Assembly (NCBI RefSeq): GCF_024508275.1
Contig: NZ_CP101989.1
Coordinates: forward strand, 2,418,001 to 2,482,000
Source: Cellulomonas wangsupingiae
GTDB taxonomy: Bacteria; Actinomycetota; Actinomycetes; Actinomycetales; Cellulomonadaceae
Direction of reading: 5' to 3'
Length of the DNA: 64,000 nucleotides
Shown one piece after another: positions 45,064 through 56,446 of this stretch. Position 1 is the stretch's first letter; the number at the start of each line of letters is the position of its first letter. A model generated the notes under the pieces. That model was not told the origin of the DNA, made no database searches, and was given only the letters and a program-made list of their open reading frames with translations. Both the position numbers and the translations under genes were made by a program.

Positions 45064-45690
45064 GTGACGACGACACCCGTGCACCCGCCACCCGGTGACC
45101 CCGCCCCGGCCGACCGGACGGGCGAGTCGATCCCGGTGGTGCCCCGCCCGGCGTCCCCGCCACGCACCGCCCACGACGACGAGTTCACCGCCTTCATGCT
45201 CTCCGCGGGCCCCGACCTGCTGCGCACGGCGTGGCTGCTGGTCGGCGACGCCCACCGTGCCGAGGAGCTGACGCAGCAGGCGCTCGTCCGGACGTACGTC
45301 GCCTGGCCACGGGTTCGCGGCGGCAACCCCGCGGCGTACGCACGCCGGACGCTCGTCAACCTGCGCACCGACACCTGGCGGCGCCGCCGCCGTGAGGTCC
45401 TCACCTCCGACCTGCCCGACGCGGGCGCCGCGCCCGACCCGGGGCCGGACGACCGCGACGAGGTGGTGCGGGCGCTCGCGGGACTCACACCACGGCAACG
45501 GCGGGTGGTCGTGCTGCGCCACCTCGTCGGCCTGAGCGAGCAGGAGGTCGCCGACGACCTCGGCATCAGCGTCGGGACCGTCAAGTCGACGGCGTCCCGC
45601 GCGCTCGCGTCCCTGCGCAGCACCCTCGACCCCCACGACGACGGCGCACACGGCGCCGTGCCGTCCGCCGCCCGGAGGAGCCACCGATGA
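45064..45690 (+). CDS. SigE-family (ECF-like) RNA polymerase sigma factor
   Basis: A 208-residue sigma factor. Region 2 (about residues 40-110) holds LRTAWLLVGDAHRAEELTQQ and AYARRTLVNLRTDTWRRRRR; region 4 (about 140-190) holds LTPRQRRVVVLRHLVGLSEQ then EVADDLGISVGTVKS. It belongs to the group that actinobacterial annotation calls SigE-family sigma-70 (ECF SigM/SigJ type). The next gene overlaps by 4 nt and encodes a membrane protein, probably its regulator. The promoter it recognises is unknown. Confidence 0.88.
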   Translation: MTTTPVHPPPGDPAPADRTGESIPVVPRPASPPRTAHDDEFTAFMLSAGPDLLRTAWLLVGDAHRAEELTQQALVRTYVAWPRVRGGNPAAYARRTLVNLRTDTWRRRRREVLTSDLPDAGAAPDPGPDDRDEVVRALAGLTPRQRRVVVLRHLVGLSEQEVADDLGISVGTVKSTASRALASLRSTLDPHDDGAHGAVPSAARRSHR

Positions 45691-46628
45691 ACCGCACCGC
45701 CGACGAGCTCACCGCCGCCCTGCACCGGGCCGCGTCCCGCGCGCCGCACATGTCGCTCGACCCCGTCGAGACCGTCCGGCTCGGGCGCCGCCGGGCCCGC
45801 ACGCGGCGGGCCGGGGCGCTGGGGGGCGCCGCGGTGCTGGTGGTCGCCGTCGCGGTCGGGGCCAGCGCCCTGCCGGACCGCGCACCCACCCTGCCCGCGG
45901 CCCCGACCGACCTCGTCGCGTCGTCGGCGGCCGCCCCGCAGCCGACCCCGGACGTCGTCGCCCTCGCACCGACGCTCCGGGCCACCCGGTCCCCCGCCGC
46001 GACCACGTCGCCCGGCGGCACGACGTGGTGGCTCACCGGCCTGTCCGCGAGCGGTGAGCACCTCGTGCTCGGGGACGCGCCCGTGCGGTGGGGCACCCGG
46101 ACGAGCGTCCCGTTCGCGGCGGGCGACCCGGGGTCCGACGCGGGCGTCGCCTCGCTGGAGCTCGAGTGGGACGCGCAGGCCGACGTGCGTGACCACGGCC
46201 CGGGCAACGGCTACCCCTCGCAGGCGTCGACGTCCCTGGGGGTGCCGGGCGACGCGCTCGAGATCACGATGGGTGCCGTCCCGGCCTGGATGCCCGGAGC
46301 CCGGGTGGCGCTGACCTTCTCGTACGGCGTCCCCGACGCGGACGGGGAGGTCCGCCACGTGGTCGAGCTCCCGACGTTCCCCGACCCCTCCGGCACCGGC
46401 GCGCAGCTCTACGCGGTCGCCGGCGACCCCTCGCTCCCCGACCTGACCGGGACCGTCCCGCGCGGCGGGTCCGTCTCGGGTGCGTCCTGGGTGGTGTTCG
46501 TCGGCGCCGACGGCTCGACCTACGTCAACGGGCTGCCCGTGACGCCCGGCCAGCTGGGCGTGTGGCTCGGCGAGGGCGCCGTGGACGAGGTCGTCGCGGA
46601 GCTCCGTGCGATGGGCGCCGCGCTCTGA
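45687..46628 (+). CDS. Single-pass membrane protein coupled to the sigma factor
   Basis: A 313-residue protein: 40 cytoplasmic residues, one membrane helix (about 43-62) and a large extracytoplasmic domain of beta-rich character (VASLELEWDAQADVRDHGPG, WVVFVGADGSTYVNG). Position and topology suit an anti-sigma factor, but the cytoplasmic part lacks the HxxxCxxC zinc motif of ZAS-type anti-sigma proteins, so the role is inferred from the ATGA overlap only. No enzymatic motif. Confidence 0.7.
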   Translation: MNRTADELTAALHRAASRAPHMSLDPVETVRLGRRRARTRRAGALGGAAVLVVAVAVGASALPDRAPTLPAAPTDLVASSAAAPQPTPDVVALAPTLRATRSPAATTSPGGTTWWLTGLSASGEHLVLGDAPVRWGTRTSVPFAAGDPGSDAGVASLELEWDAQADVRDHGPGNGYPSQASTSLGVPGDALEITMGAVPAWMPGARVALTFSYGVPDADGEVRHVVELPTFPDPSGTGAQLYAVAGDPSLPDLTGTVPRGGSVSGASWVVFVGADGSTYVNGLPVTPGQLGVWLGEGAVDEVVAELRAMGAAL

Positions 46629-46709
46629 CGGGCGGGGGCACGGACCGCCGCCGGTTGCGGGCGAACACATGCCTTGCCGTGCATATGCCGATGGGCGCAT
46701 GCTTCATGG

Positions 46710-47036
46710 ATGAACGTGTTCGAGGCCGTGGTCGAACCGCGGCGCCGACAGATCCTCGACGAGCTGCGCGGTGGCGAGCGGGTCGTGAGCGACCTCGTCG
46801 ACGCGCTCGGCGTCGCGCAGCCGAGCGTCTCCCAGCACCTGCGCACCCTGCGGACCGCCGGACTCGTCGACGTCCGCCCGGAGGGGCGCCTGCGCTGGTA
46901 CCGGCTGCGACCGGCGCCGCTCGCAGAGCTCGACGCCTGGCTGCTCCCGTACCGCGAGGCATGGGCCGACACCTTCGACGCGCTCGCGGACCACCTCGAC
47001 TCCCTGCCCGCCGACGCACCCGAGGAGCACCCGTGA
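46710..47036 (+). CDS. ArsR-family transcriptional regulator
   Basis: A 108-residue winged-helix regulator: VVEPRRRQILDELRGGERVV, SDLVDALGVAQPSVSQHLRT, then LVDVRPEGRLRWYRL. It lacks the metal-binding ELCVCDL box, so it is of the non-metal SRPBCC-associated type. The following SRPBCC gene overlaps its stop (GTGA), the usual pairing. GCATATGC (46681-46688) and GCATGC (46697-46702) just before the start may be operator half-sites. Confidence 0.88.
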   Translation: MNVFEAVVEPRRRQILDELRGGERVVSDLVDALGVAQPSVSQHLRTLRTAGLVDVRPEGRLRWYRLRPAPLAELDAWLLPYREAWADTFDALADHLDSLPADAPEEHP

Positions 47037-47563
47037 CCACCACCGACCCGCGGCTGGGCACCGTCCTGCGCGACGGCCCGCGACTCGGCCTGCGCTTCGT
47101 CCGCACCTTCCCCCACCCGCGGGAGACGGTGTGGGCCGCGCTGACCGAGTCCCGTCACCTGCGGCACTGGTTCCCCGCCGACCTCGTCGGCGAGCGGCAC
47201 CCCGGCGCCCCGCTGCGCCTGCCGTTCTGGCCCGAGCACGTCACGCGCTACGGCATCGCCGAGCCGGTGGTCGAGGGCACCGTCGAGGCGTGGGAGCCGC
47301 CGTCCCGCGCCTCGTGGACCTGGGGCGGCGACCTGCTGCTCTTCGAGCTCGAGGAGGACGGCGACGGGACGCGGCTCACGTTCACGACCTGGCTGGCCAG
47401 GGCGTCCGGCGAGGACGCGGCCGGCACTGCGGCGGGCTACCACCTGTGCCTCGACCTGCTCGAGGACCTCCTCGCCGGCGCGCCGCGGCCGACCGCCGGG
47501 ATCCCGGACGACGCCGAGGCCGCGATGCGCGCACGCTACCGGGGGGCCGTCGGCGGACCGTGA
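47033..47563 (+). CDS. SRPBCC (AHSA1-type) protein
   Basis: A 176-residue helix-grip protein. The START/Bet v1-like core has RTFPHPRETVWAALTESRHL, HWFPADLVGE and TFTTWLARASGE. Such proteins bind hydrophobic ligands; no ligand is known. Translationally coupled to the ArsR gene before it, a common arrangement in actinobacteria. Convergent with glyS. Confidence 0.88.
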   Translation: MTTTDPRLGTVLRDGPRLGLRFVRTFPHPRETVWAALTESRHLRHWFPADLVGERHPGAPLRLPFWPEHVTRYGIAEPVVEGTVEAWEPPSRASWTWGGDLLLFELEEDGDGTRLTFTTWLARASGEDAAGTAAGYHLCLDLLEDLLAGAPRPTAGIPDDAEAAMRARYRGAVGGP

Positions 47564-47626
47564 CGGTGGACGACGCGGCGGCGGGCCCGGGCGCTGCTGC
47601 CCCCGGACCCGCGCCGCGTCGTGGGA

Positions 47627-49015
<1,389 letters not shown>

Positions 49016-49137
49016 GGTGGGGTTCTCCTGGGTCGAGGGACCCGCGGCTGGGTGCCGCGGGGGCAACCTGACCAGGCTATCGGTCACCCGCGGGACCTCC
49101 GACCGGCACGGCACGCGGCGCGACGGCGCATGCTGTG

Positions 49138-49166
49138 TTGACAACGGTTCTCGTAAAGTTGAGAAT
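49138..49166 (+). promoter_or_regulatory. Promoter of znuACB
   Basis: TTGACA (49138-49143), 17-nt spacer, GAGAAT (49161-49166). The predicted start falls on ATG 49174, giving a leaderless transcript. Confidence 0.65.
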
Positions 49167-49174
49167 GGATCTCA
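49139..49174. promoter_or_regulatory. Two candidate Zur boxes on the znu promoter
   Basis: TGACAACGGTTCTCG (49139-49153) covers the -35; the perfect repeat TGAGA-N5-TCTCA (49160-49174) covers the -10 and start codon. Both resemble the actinobacterial Zur pattern TGANAATNNTTNTCA. Confidence 0.65.
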
Positions 49175-50106
49175 TGTTCAGCCCGCCCCGTCGCGCCGTC
49201 GCGCTCGCCGCTGCGCTCGTCGCACCCCTGCTCGCGGTCTCGGCGTGCTCGTCGAGCGGCGGTGACGACGGCGCCGTGGACGTGCTGGCGTCCTTCTACC
49301 CGCTGCAGGTGGTGGCCCAGGAGGTCGGCGGCGACCGCGTCGACGTCGGCTCGCTGACCCCTCCCGGCGCCGAGCCGCACGACGTCGAGCTCTCCCCCGC
49401 CCAGGTGGCCTCCGTGGACGGCGCCGACCTGGTCGTGTACCAGTCGGGCTTCCAGCCGGCGGTGGACGACGCGCTCGCGCAGGCATCCCCGGAGCACGTC
49501 GTGGACGCGACCGACGTGGCCGACCTCACGACCCTGCGGGCCGACGAGGACGCCGACGGGCACACGGAGGACGACGGGCACGACCACGACGGTCCGGACC
49601 CACACTTCTGGCTCGACCCCACCCGCATGCCCGCCGTCGTCGACGCGGTGGCCGACGCCCTGACCGAGATCGACCCTGACGGCGCCGAGACCTACCGCGC
49701 CAACGCCGAGGCCCTGAACGCGCGCTTCGCCGCGCTCGACGAGGCCTACACGACCGGACTGGCGACGTGCGAGCAGCGGGTCTTCGTCACGTCCCACGAG
49801 GCGTTCGGCTACCTGGCACAGCGGTACGGCCTCGAGCAGGTCGGCATCTCCGGGATCGACCCCGAGAGCGAGCCGTCTCCGGCCCGCCTGCGCGAGGTCG
49901 GCGAGATCGTCGACGCCGAGGGCGTCACCACGATCTTCTTCGAGACGCTGGCCTCCCCCAAGGTCGCGCAGACGCTCGCGGCCGACCTGGGTGTCGAGGC
50001 CGCGGTCCTCGACCCGATCGAGGGCCTGGCGGACGACTCCCAGGACTACTTCTCGATCGCCGAGGCGAACCTCGACGCCCTGCGCGTGGCATTGTCCTGC
50101 TCGTGA
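49174..50106 (+). CDS. znuA: Zinc ABC transporter substrate-binding lipoprotein
   Basis: A 310-residue cluster A-I binding protein that captures Zn2+ outside the membrane. The signal peptide ends in a lipobox (LLAVSACSSS). Zinc ligands are expected at PPGAEPHDVEL, PHFWLDP, VTSHEAFGYL and the later Asp; an acidic His-rich loop (DGHTEDDGHDHDGPDPH) is typical of ZnuA. ATG 49174 is chosen because the promoter predicts a leaderless start there; ATG 49165 is inside the -10. Overlaps znuC by 4 nt. Confidence 0.92.
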   Translation: MFSPPRRAVALAAALVAPLLAVSACSSSGGDDGAVDVLASFYPLQVVAQEVGGDRVDVGSLTPPGAEPHDVELSPAQVASVDGADLVVYQSGFQPAVDDALAQASPEHVVDATDVADLTTLRADEDADGHTEDDGHDHDGPDPHFWLDPTRMPAVVDAVADALTEIDPDGAETYRANAEALNARFAALDEAYTTGLATCEQRVFVTSHEAFGYLAQRYGLEQVGISGIDPESEPSPARLREVGEIVDAEGVTTIFFETLASPKVAQTLAADLGVEAAVLDPIEGLADDSQDYFSIAEANLDALRVALSCS

Positions 50107-50873
50107 ACGCCATCGAGGCCTCCGACGTCCGGGTGACGCTCGGCGGCCAGCCCATCGTCCGCGGCGTCGACCTGACCGTCCCGACGGGCCAGGTGCTCGC
50201 GCTGCTCGGGGCCAACGGCTCCGGGAAGTCGACGCTGGTGCGTGCCCTGCTCGGCGTGGTGCCGCTGGCCGGTGGCACCGTCCGGCTGCTCGGGGAGCCG
50301 CTGGGACGTGCGGTCCCCTGGCGACGCGTCGGCTACGTGCCGCAGCGGATGGCCGCCGGCGGCGGGGTGCCCGCGACCGCGCTCGAGGTGGTGGTCTCGG
50401 GACTGCTGCACGGCCGCCGGCTGCGGCCGCCACGGGACAGCCACGCACGCGCCGCCGCGGCGCTCGAGGCGCTCGGCGTCGCCGACCTGCGCGACCGGCG
50501 TGTGCAGGAGATGTCCGGCGGCCAGCAGCAGCGGGTGCTCATCGCCCGCGCGCTGGTGCGCGAGCCCGCGCTGCTCGTCCTCGACGAGCCGACGTCCGGC
50601 ATCGACCTGCCGACGCAGGAGTCGTTCGTGCGGGTGCTCTCGAGCCTGCGCGACGCGGGGACGACGGTCGTCGTGATCCTGCACGAGATCGGGTCGTTCG
50701 CACCGCTGATCGACCGGGCGGTCGTCCTGCGGCACGGCCGCGTCGTGCACGACGGCCCACCGCCGCCCGCCCGTGGTGAGCACGGCGATGCTGGCCACGA
50801 CCACACGCATCCGCACGCGGACCCCGGCCCCCCGACGGACGGGCCCGACCTGACGCTGGAGGTGACCCGGTGA
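50103..50873 (+). CDS. znuC: Zinc ABC transporter ATP-binding protein
   Basis: A 256-residue ATPase that powers zinc import with ZnuA and ZnuB. Walker A GANGSGKST, signature MSGGQQQR, Walker B LLVLDEPTSG and switch His in VILHEIGS are intact. The last 40 residues form a His/Asp/Pro-rich tail (HGDAGHDHTHPHADPG) that may bind zinc and sense the cytoplasmic level; this is inference. GTG 50103 and the znuB start both overlap neighbouring stops. Confidence 0.93.
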   Translation: MNAIEASDVRVTLGGQPIVRGVDLTVPTGQVLALLGANGSGKSTLVRALLGVVPLAGGTVRLLGEPLGRAVPWRRVGYVPQRMAAGGGVPATALEVVVSGLLHGRRLRPPRDSHARAAAALEALGVADLRDRRVQEMSGGQQQRVLIARALVREPALLVLDEPTSGIDLPTQESFVRVLSSLRDAGTTVVVILHEIGSFAPLIDRAVVLRHGRVVHDGPPPPARGEHGDAGHDHTHPHADPGPPTDGPDLTLEVTR

Positions 50874-51838
50874 CCGGGTGGGAGCAGGTGCTGGAGCTCC
50901 TCGGCTCCCCGCTCATGCAGCGCGCCCTGGTCGCGGCCGTGCTGGTCGGCGCCGCCGCGCCCGTCGTCGGGACATTCCTCGTGCAGCGCCGCATGGCGCT
51001 CATGGGTGACGGCATCGGCCACGTGGCCCTGACCGGGGTGGCGCTCGGGTGGCTCGTCGGCAGCTGGGCCGCCGTGTCACCGGCGGACGCGCTCGCCGTC
51101 CCCGGTGCGGTCGTCGCCGCGGTGGTCGGGTCCGTCGTCATCGAGCTCGTGCGCGAGCGCGGCCGCACGAGCGGGGACCTCGCGCTCGCGATCATGTTCT
51201 ACGGCGGCATCGCCGGTGGCGTGCTGCTCATCAAGGTCGCGGGTGGCACCAACGCCAACCTCATGAGCTACCTGTTCGGGTCGATCTCGACGGTGTCGAC
51301 CGGAGACCTGTGGTGGACCGCAGGGCTCGCCGTGCTCGTCCTGACGGTGGGCGTCGGACTGCGCTGGGCGCTGTTCGCGGTGAGCCACGACGAGGAGTTC
51401 GCGCGCGCCGGCGGCCTGCCGGTCCGCGCCCTGTCGATGCTGGTCGCGACCCTCGCAGCGCTCACGGTGACGATCTCCATGCGGGTGGTGGGGCTCCTCC
51501 TCGTCAGCGCCCTGATGATCGTGCCCGTCGCGGTCGCCCAGATCTACGCGCGATCCTTCGGGCGCACCATGGCCGCCGCGTGCGCGATCGGCGTCACGGT
51601 CAGCGTCACCGGGCTCGTCCTGACGTACTGGAACGACATCCCGCCGGGTGCCACCATCGTCGTGCTCGCGATCGTGCTGTACCTCGCGGCCGCGGTGGCG
51701 CACCCGCTGGTGGCGCGCCGACGAGCCGCGGACGACCCGCACCCGGACCTGTCGGACGACGTGCTCGTCCCGGCGACCGACGCCGCCTGTGCCGACGAGC
51801 CGTCTCGATCCCCGCACCGCGGAACCGTCGACAGGTAA
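50870..51838 (+). CDS. znuB: Zinc ABC transporter permease
   Basis: A 322-residue ABC-3 family permease with eight or nine helices. Typical segments: RRMALMGDGIGHVALTGVAL near the N-terminus, FGSISTVSTGDLWW and VGLLLVSALMIVPVAVAQ. It forms the membrane pore for ZnuC. The TAA stop (51836-51838) lies within the iron-box-like sequence that precedes the next gene. GTG 50870 overlaps the znuC stop by 4 nt. Confidence 0.93.
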   Translation: MTGWEQVLELLGSPLMQRALVAAVLVGAAAPVVGTFLVQRRMALMGDGIGHVALTGVALGWLVGSWAAVSPADALAVPGAVVAAVVGSVVIELVRERGRTSGDLALAIMFYGGIAGGVLLIKVAGGTNANLMSYLFGSISTVSTGDLWWTAGLAVLVLTVGVGLRWALFAVSHDEEFARAGGLPVRALSMLVATLAALTVTISMRVVGLLLVSALMIVPVAVAQIYARSFGRTMAAACAIGVTVSVTGLVLTYWNDIPPGATIVVLAIVLYLAAAVAHPLVARRRAADDPHPDLSDDVLVPATDAACADEPSRSPHRGTVDR

Positions 51839-51847
51839 GGCAAACCT
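51833..51847. promoter_or_regulatory. Candidate DtxR/IdeR iron box before the DedA-family gene
   Basis: AGGTAAGGCAAACCT differs from the iron-box core AGGTTAGGCTAACCT at two positions. It covers the expected -35 of the downstream promoter, where a repressor would act. The outer bases of the 19-mer match less well. Confidence 0.4.
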
Positions 51848-51858
51848 CTGTTCCGGCG

Positions 51859-51864
51859 TACGAT
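51859..51864 (+). promoter_or_regulatory. -10 element (TACGAT) of the DedA-family gene
   Basis: TACGAT, 6 nt, GTG 51871; leaderless spacing. Confidence 0.5.
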
Positions 51865-51870
51865 CGATCC

Positions 51871-52467
51871 GTGACCTCGACGCAGGTGCTGGCGGAGTAC
51901 GGCCTCGACGGCCTGCCCGTCGCGGTCGCCCTGCTCTGCCTGTTCGGCATCGTCCTGGCACGCTCCCACCTCACGTACTGGGCCGGCCGCGGCGTCGCGC
52001 GGGGCGCACGGATCGAGGGTGGGCACCGGCGCGGTCCGCGCTGGTGGCAGCGCACCGTGGACAGGACGGCCCGGCTGGCCTCCACACCTTCGGCCCGGCG
52101 GGGCGTCGCGCTCGTGCACCGCTGGGGGCCCCTCGCGGTGACCCTCGCGTACGTGACCGTCGGCATCCAGACGGCCGTGTTCGCGGGAGCCGGCCTGCTG
52201 CGCATGCCCTACCTGCGCTTCACGCTCGCGTCGCTGCCCGGCGCGGTGATGTGGGCCGTCATCTGGGGCACCGTCGGGATCGGCGCCGTCTGGGGTGCGC
52301 TCGCGATCGCCGCCGGGTCGCCGTGGGGGCTGGCGGCGCTGTGCGCAGCGCTCGCGCTGGTCGCCACGCTCGTCGTCGTCAGCGCCCGCCGGAGGCGGCG
52401 CGGCGAGCCCCACCTGGCTGTGCCCGAGCCCCTGCCCGCGGAGGACCTGGCCGCCCAGCACCGCTGA
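51871..52467 (+). CDS. DedA/VTT-family membrane protein
   Basis: A 198-residue membrane protein with about five helices. HLTYWAGRGVARG near residue 35 matches the conserved YWxGR segment of DedA proteins, and RMPYLRFTLASLPGAVMWAV matches the second re-entrant region. DedA proteins are linked to lipid-carrier flipping and envelope homeostasis. It follows znuB by 32 nt but has its own promoter and an iron-box-like site. Confidence 0.78.
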   Translation: MTSTQVLAEYGLDGLPVAVALLCLFGIVLARSHLTYWAGRGVARGARIEGGHRRGPRWWQRTVDRTARLASTPSARRGVALVHRWGPLAVTLAYVTVGIQTAVFAGAGLLRMPYLRFTLASLPGAVMWAVIWGTVGIGAVWGALAIAAGSPWGLAALCAALALVATLVVVSARRRRRGEPHLAVPEPLPAEDLAAQHR

Positions 52468-52505
52468 CCACGGCTCTGCACCGGCCGGACGGGCCGCGGG
52501 TGCGC

Positions 52506-52865
52506 TCACCCCGGGTGAGCCGGGGAGACGCAGAAGTGGTTGCCGTGCGGGTCGGTCAGCACCGTCCACGCGAAACCGTCGTCCATCGCGTGCTCGGCGA
52601 CCTTCGAAGCCCCGGAGGCGACGAACCGCTCGACCCAGGCCGCGGGGTCGTCCACCCCCAGGTCCACGTGCACCCGGTTCTTCCCCGGGGTCGGGTCGTC
52701 GACCCGCTGGAACCCGAGCGCGGGCTGGCCCGGCGACGCCGGGAGCACCATGACGAACTCGTCGTCGTGCGCCTGCACCTCACCGCCGCTGTGGCTCGCC
52801 CACCAGTCGGCCAGCGCGCGTGCGTCGTGCGTGTCGAAGGTCACCATGCTCACGGTCAGTCCCAT
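52506..52865 (-). CDS. VOC-family (glyoxalase-like) protein
   Basis: A 119-residue single VOC module with paired beta-alpha-beta-beta-beta repeats: VSMVTFDTHDARALADWWAS and RVHVDLGVDDPAAWVERF, ending in VLTDPHGNHFCVSP. The metal-ligand His and Glu of true glyoxalases are only partly recognisable, so the activity is unknown. The start is supported by TACGTT 6 nt before ATG 52865. Confidence 0.82.
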   Translation of the reverse strand: MGLTVSMVTFDTHDARALADWWASHSGGEVQAHDDEFVMVLPASPGQPALGFQRVDDPTPGKNRVHVDLGVDDPAAWVERFVASGASKVAEHAMDDGFAWTVLTDPHGNHFCVSPAHPG

Positions 52866-52871
52866 GCCCGC

Positions 52872-52877
52872 AACGTA
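52872..52877 (-). promoter_or_regulatory. -10 element (TACGTT) of the VOC gene
   Basis: TACGTT on the minus strand, 6 nt, ATG 52865; same hexamer and spacing as the holin-like gene. Confidence 0.45.
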
Positions 52878-52922
52878 GCGCCGACCGCCGACGTGAGCCG
52901 GACCCCGGCGCCCGCGACACGG

Positions 52923-53708
52923 TCAGCCCCGTGCGGGGGCGTCGACGGCACCGCCGTAGCGCCGGTCCCGTCGGGCGTACGTCTCGACCGCCCGCCACAG
53001 GTGCCGCCGGTCGACGTCGGGCCACGGCTCGTCGAGGAAGACCAGCTCGGCGTACGCCGACTGCCAGAGCATGAAGTTCGAGATGCGCTGCTCCCCCGAC
53101 GACCGCAGGAACAGGTCGACGTCGGGCAGGTCCGGCTCGTCCAGGTACTTCTGCACGGTCTTCTCGGTGACGCGCTCGGGCTTGAGGCGCCCGGCTGCGA
53201 CCTCCCGCGCGATGGCCTGCGCGGCGTCGGCGATCTCGGCGCGGCCGCCGTAGTTGACGCACATGGTCAACGTGCAGGTGGTGTTGTCGACCGTCTGCCG
53301 CTCGGCCGTCTCGAGCTCGTTGATCACCGACCGCCACAGGCGAGGGCGCCGCCCGGCCCACCGCACGCGCACGCCCCAGGAGTCCATGAGGTCGCGCCGC
53401 CGGCGCAGCACGTCCCGGTTGAAGCCCATGAGGAAGCGCACCTCGTCGGGCGAGCGGGACCAGTTCTCGGTCGAGAACGCGTACGCCGACACGTGCTGCA
53501 CGCCGATCTCGATGGCCCCGGCGACGACGTCGAGGAGCGACGCCTCCCCCGCCCGGTGGCCCTCGACGCGCGGCAGCCCGCGCGCGTTGGCCCAGCGGCC
53601 GTTGCCGTCCATGACGACCGCCACGTGCCGCGGCACCAGCTCCCGCGGGATCTGCGGCGGGCGGGCGCCGGACGGGTGCGGGTAGGGCGGGACGATCTCG
53701 CGGGGCAC
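52923..53708 (-). CDS. uppS: Isoprenyl transferase (undecaprenyl diphosphate synthase family)
   Basis: A 261-residue cis-prenyltransferase that extends prenyl diphosphates for the cell-wall lipid carrier. Catalytic Asp34 is in [38 protein letters not shown] and [15 protein letters not shown] are the conserved substrate-binding regions. GTG 53708 lies 6 nt after CACGAT. Product chain length cannot be read. RecO is upstream on the same strand, a common actinobacterial order. Confidence 0.94.
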   Translation of the reverse strand: MPREIVPPYPHPSGARPPQIPRELVPRHVAVVMDGNGRWANARGLPRVEGHRAGEASLLDVVAGAIEIGVQHVSAYAFSTENWSRSPDEVRFLMGFNRDVLRRRRDLMDSWGVRVRWAGRRPRLWRSVINELETAERQTVDNTTCTLTMCVNYGGRAEIADAAQAIAREVAAGRLKPERVTEKTVQKYLDEPDLPDVDLFLRSSGEQRISNFMLWQSAYAELVFLDEPWPDVDRRHLWRAVETYARRDRRYGGAVDAPARG

Positions 53709-53714
53709 GCCCAC

Positions 53715-53720
53715 ATCGTG
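53715..53720 (-). promoter_or_regulatory. -10-like element (CACGAT) of uppS
   Basis: CACGAT on the minus strand, 6 nt, GTG 53708. Weaker than the TANNNT cases. Confidence 0.3.
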
Positions 53721-53748
53721 CCACCCGCGGGCACCGGCACGGTGCGGG

Positions 53749-54480
53749 TCAGACGCGCTCGACCATCGGCAGCGAGCGCAGCCGCCGCTCGAGGTGGAAC
53801 TGGCAGAACACCGCCACCAGGCCGTTGCCCTCCGCGCGGTGGCGCTCGGCGCTCGCGTCCGCGACCGCCCAGTCACCGGTGAGCAGCGCCGCGAGCAGCG
53901 TGAAGGTCTCGGGGGCCGGCGCCGCGGCGCCCGGCGGGCGGCACGCCCCGCACACGGCACCGCCCACGGGCGCGGCGAAGGCGTGGTGCGGTCCCGGCTC
54001 GCCGCAGCGGGCGCAGTCGGTGAAGCTCGGGGCCCAGCCGGCCACCGCCAGCGCCCGCAGCAGGTAGGAGTCGAGCACCAGCCCCGGGGCGTGCGCGCGC
54101 GTCGCCAGCGCACGCACGGCACCCACCAGCAGCCGGTACTGCTGCACCGACGGCTCGCGCTCGGCCTCGACGAGCCTCTCGGCGGTCTCCAGCATCACCG
54201 TGCCGACCGTGTACAGGGAGTAGTCCTCGCACACCTGGCGCCCGTACGACCCCAGCGTCTCGACCTGCGTGACGACGTCGAGGTTGCGCCCCGTGCTGAG
54301 CTGGACGTCCACGTGCATGAACGGCTCGAGGCGCGAGCCGAACCGCGACGTCGTCCGGCGCACACCCTTGCCGACGGCGCGCACCTTGCCGTGCTCACGC
54401 GTCAGGAGGGTGACGATGCGGTCGGCCTCACCCAGCTTGTGGGTGCGCAGCACGATCGCCTCGTCGCGGTAGAGGCTCAC
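53749..54480 (-). CDS. recO: DNA repair protein RecO
   Basis: A 243-residue recombination mediator that helps RecR load RecA on gaps. The N-terminal OB-fold begins [20 protein letters not shown]; the helical C-terminus holds a zinc ribbon with [10 protein letters not shown] and [12 protein letters not shown] 54480 is supported by GACAAT 6 nt upstream. Downstream uppS is 40 nt away. Confidence 0.94.
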   Translation of the reverse strand: MSLYRDEAIVLRTHKLGEADRIVTLLTREHGKVRAVGKGVRRTTSRFGSRLEPFMHVDVQLSTGRNLDVVTQVETLGSYGRQVCEDYSLYTVGTVMLETAERLVEAEREPSVQQYRLLVGAVRALATRAHAPGLVLDSYLLRALAVAGWAPSFTDCARCGEPGPHHAFAAPVGGAVCGACRPPGAAAPAPETFTLLAALLTGDWAVADASAERHRAEGNGLVAVFCQFHLERRLRSLPMVERV

Positions 54481-54486
54481 GGGGCC

Positions 54487-54492
54487 ATTGTC
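54487..54492 (-). promoter_or_regulatory. -10 element (GACAAT) of recO
   Basis: GACAAT on the minus strand, 6 nt, GTG 54480. Confidence 0.45.
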
Positions 54493-54535
54493 CCCCGTGC
54501 CGCCGACACCACCGCCCGACGCGCGGCGCCCGCCG

Positions 54536-56326
<1,791 letters not shown>

Positions 56327-56374
56327 TCATCCTTCGTCGCGGGTGTCGGCGGGCTCAGCCGGGCACGACACACA

Positions 56375-56411
56375 CCGCGACGAGGGGCCGGCCTAGAGGG
56401 CCTCGTCGCGG
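56375..56411 (-). promoter_or_regulatory. Attenuator hairpin of leuA
   Basis: Perfect 11-bp arms CCGCGACGAGG (56375-56385 on the plus strand) and CCTCGTCGCGG (56401-56411) with a 15-nt loop. The first arm of the RNA lies inside the leader-peptide codons, so ribosome position can decide folding. Confidence 0.65.
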
Positions 56412-56440
56412 CGACGAAGGAGCAGCGAGCGTACGCGCAC
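56393..56440 (-). CDS. leuL: leuA leader peptide (15 residues)
   Basis: GTG 56440 starts a 15-codon frame (V)RVRSLLLRRRDEAL ending in TAG 56393. Three consecutive Leu codons (CTG CTC CTT) precede the attenuator arm. Ribosome stalling at these codons under leucine shortage would free the RNA for leuA expression. The peptide itself need not have a function. The GTG coincides with the predicted transcription start. Confidence 0.7.
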   Translation of the reverse strand: MRVRSLLLRRRDEAL

Positions 56441-56446
56441 GGGATG

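Noticed and set aside
49016..49134. Possible T-box or other riboswitch before glyS
   Set aside because: The leader has a GC hairpin but no T-box consensus and no specifier-loop arrangement; only an ordinary leader with a ribosome-binding site is supported.
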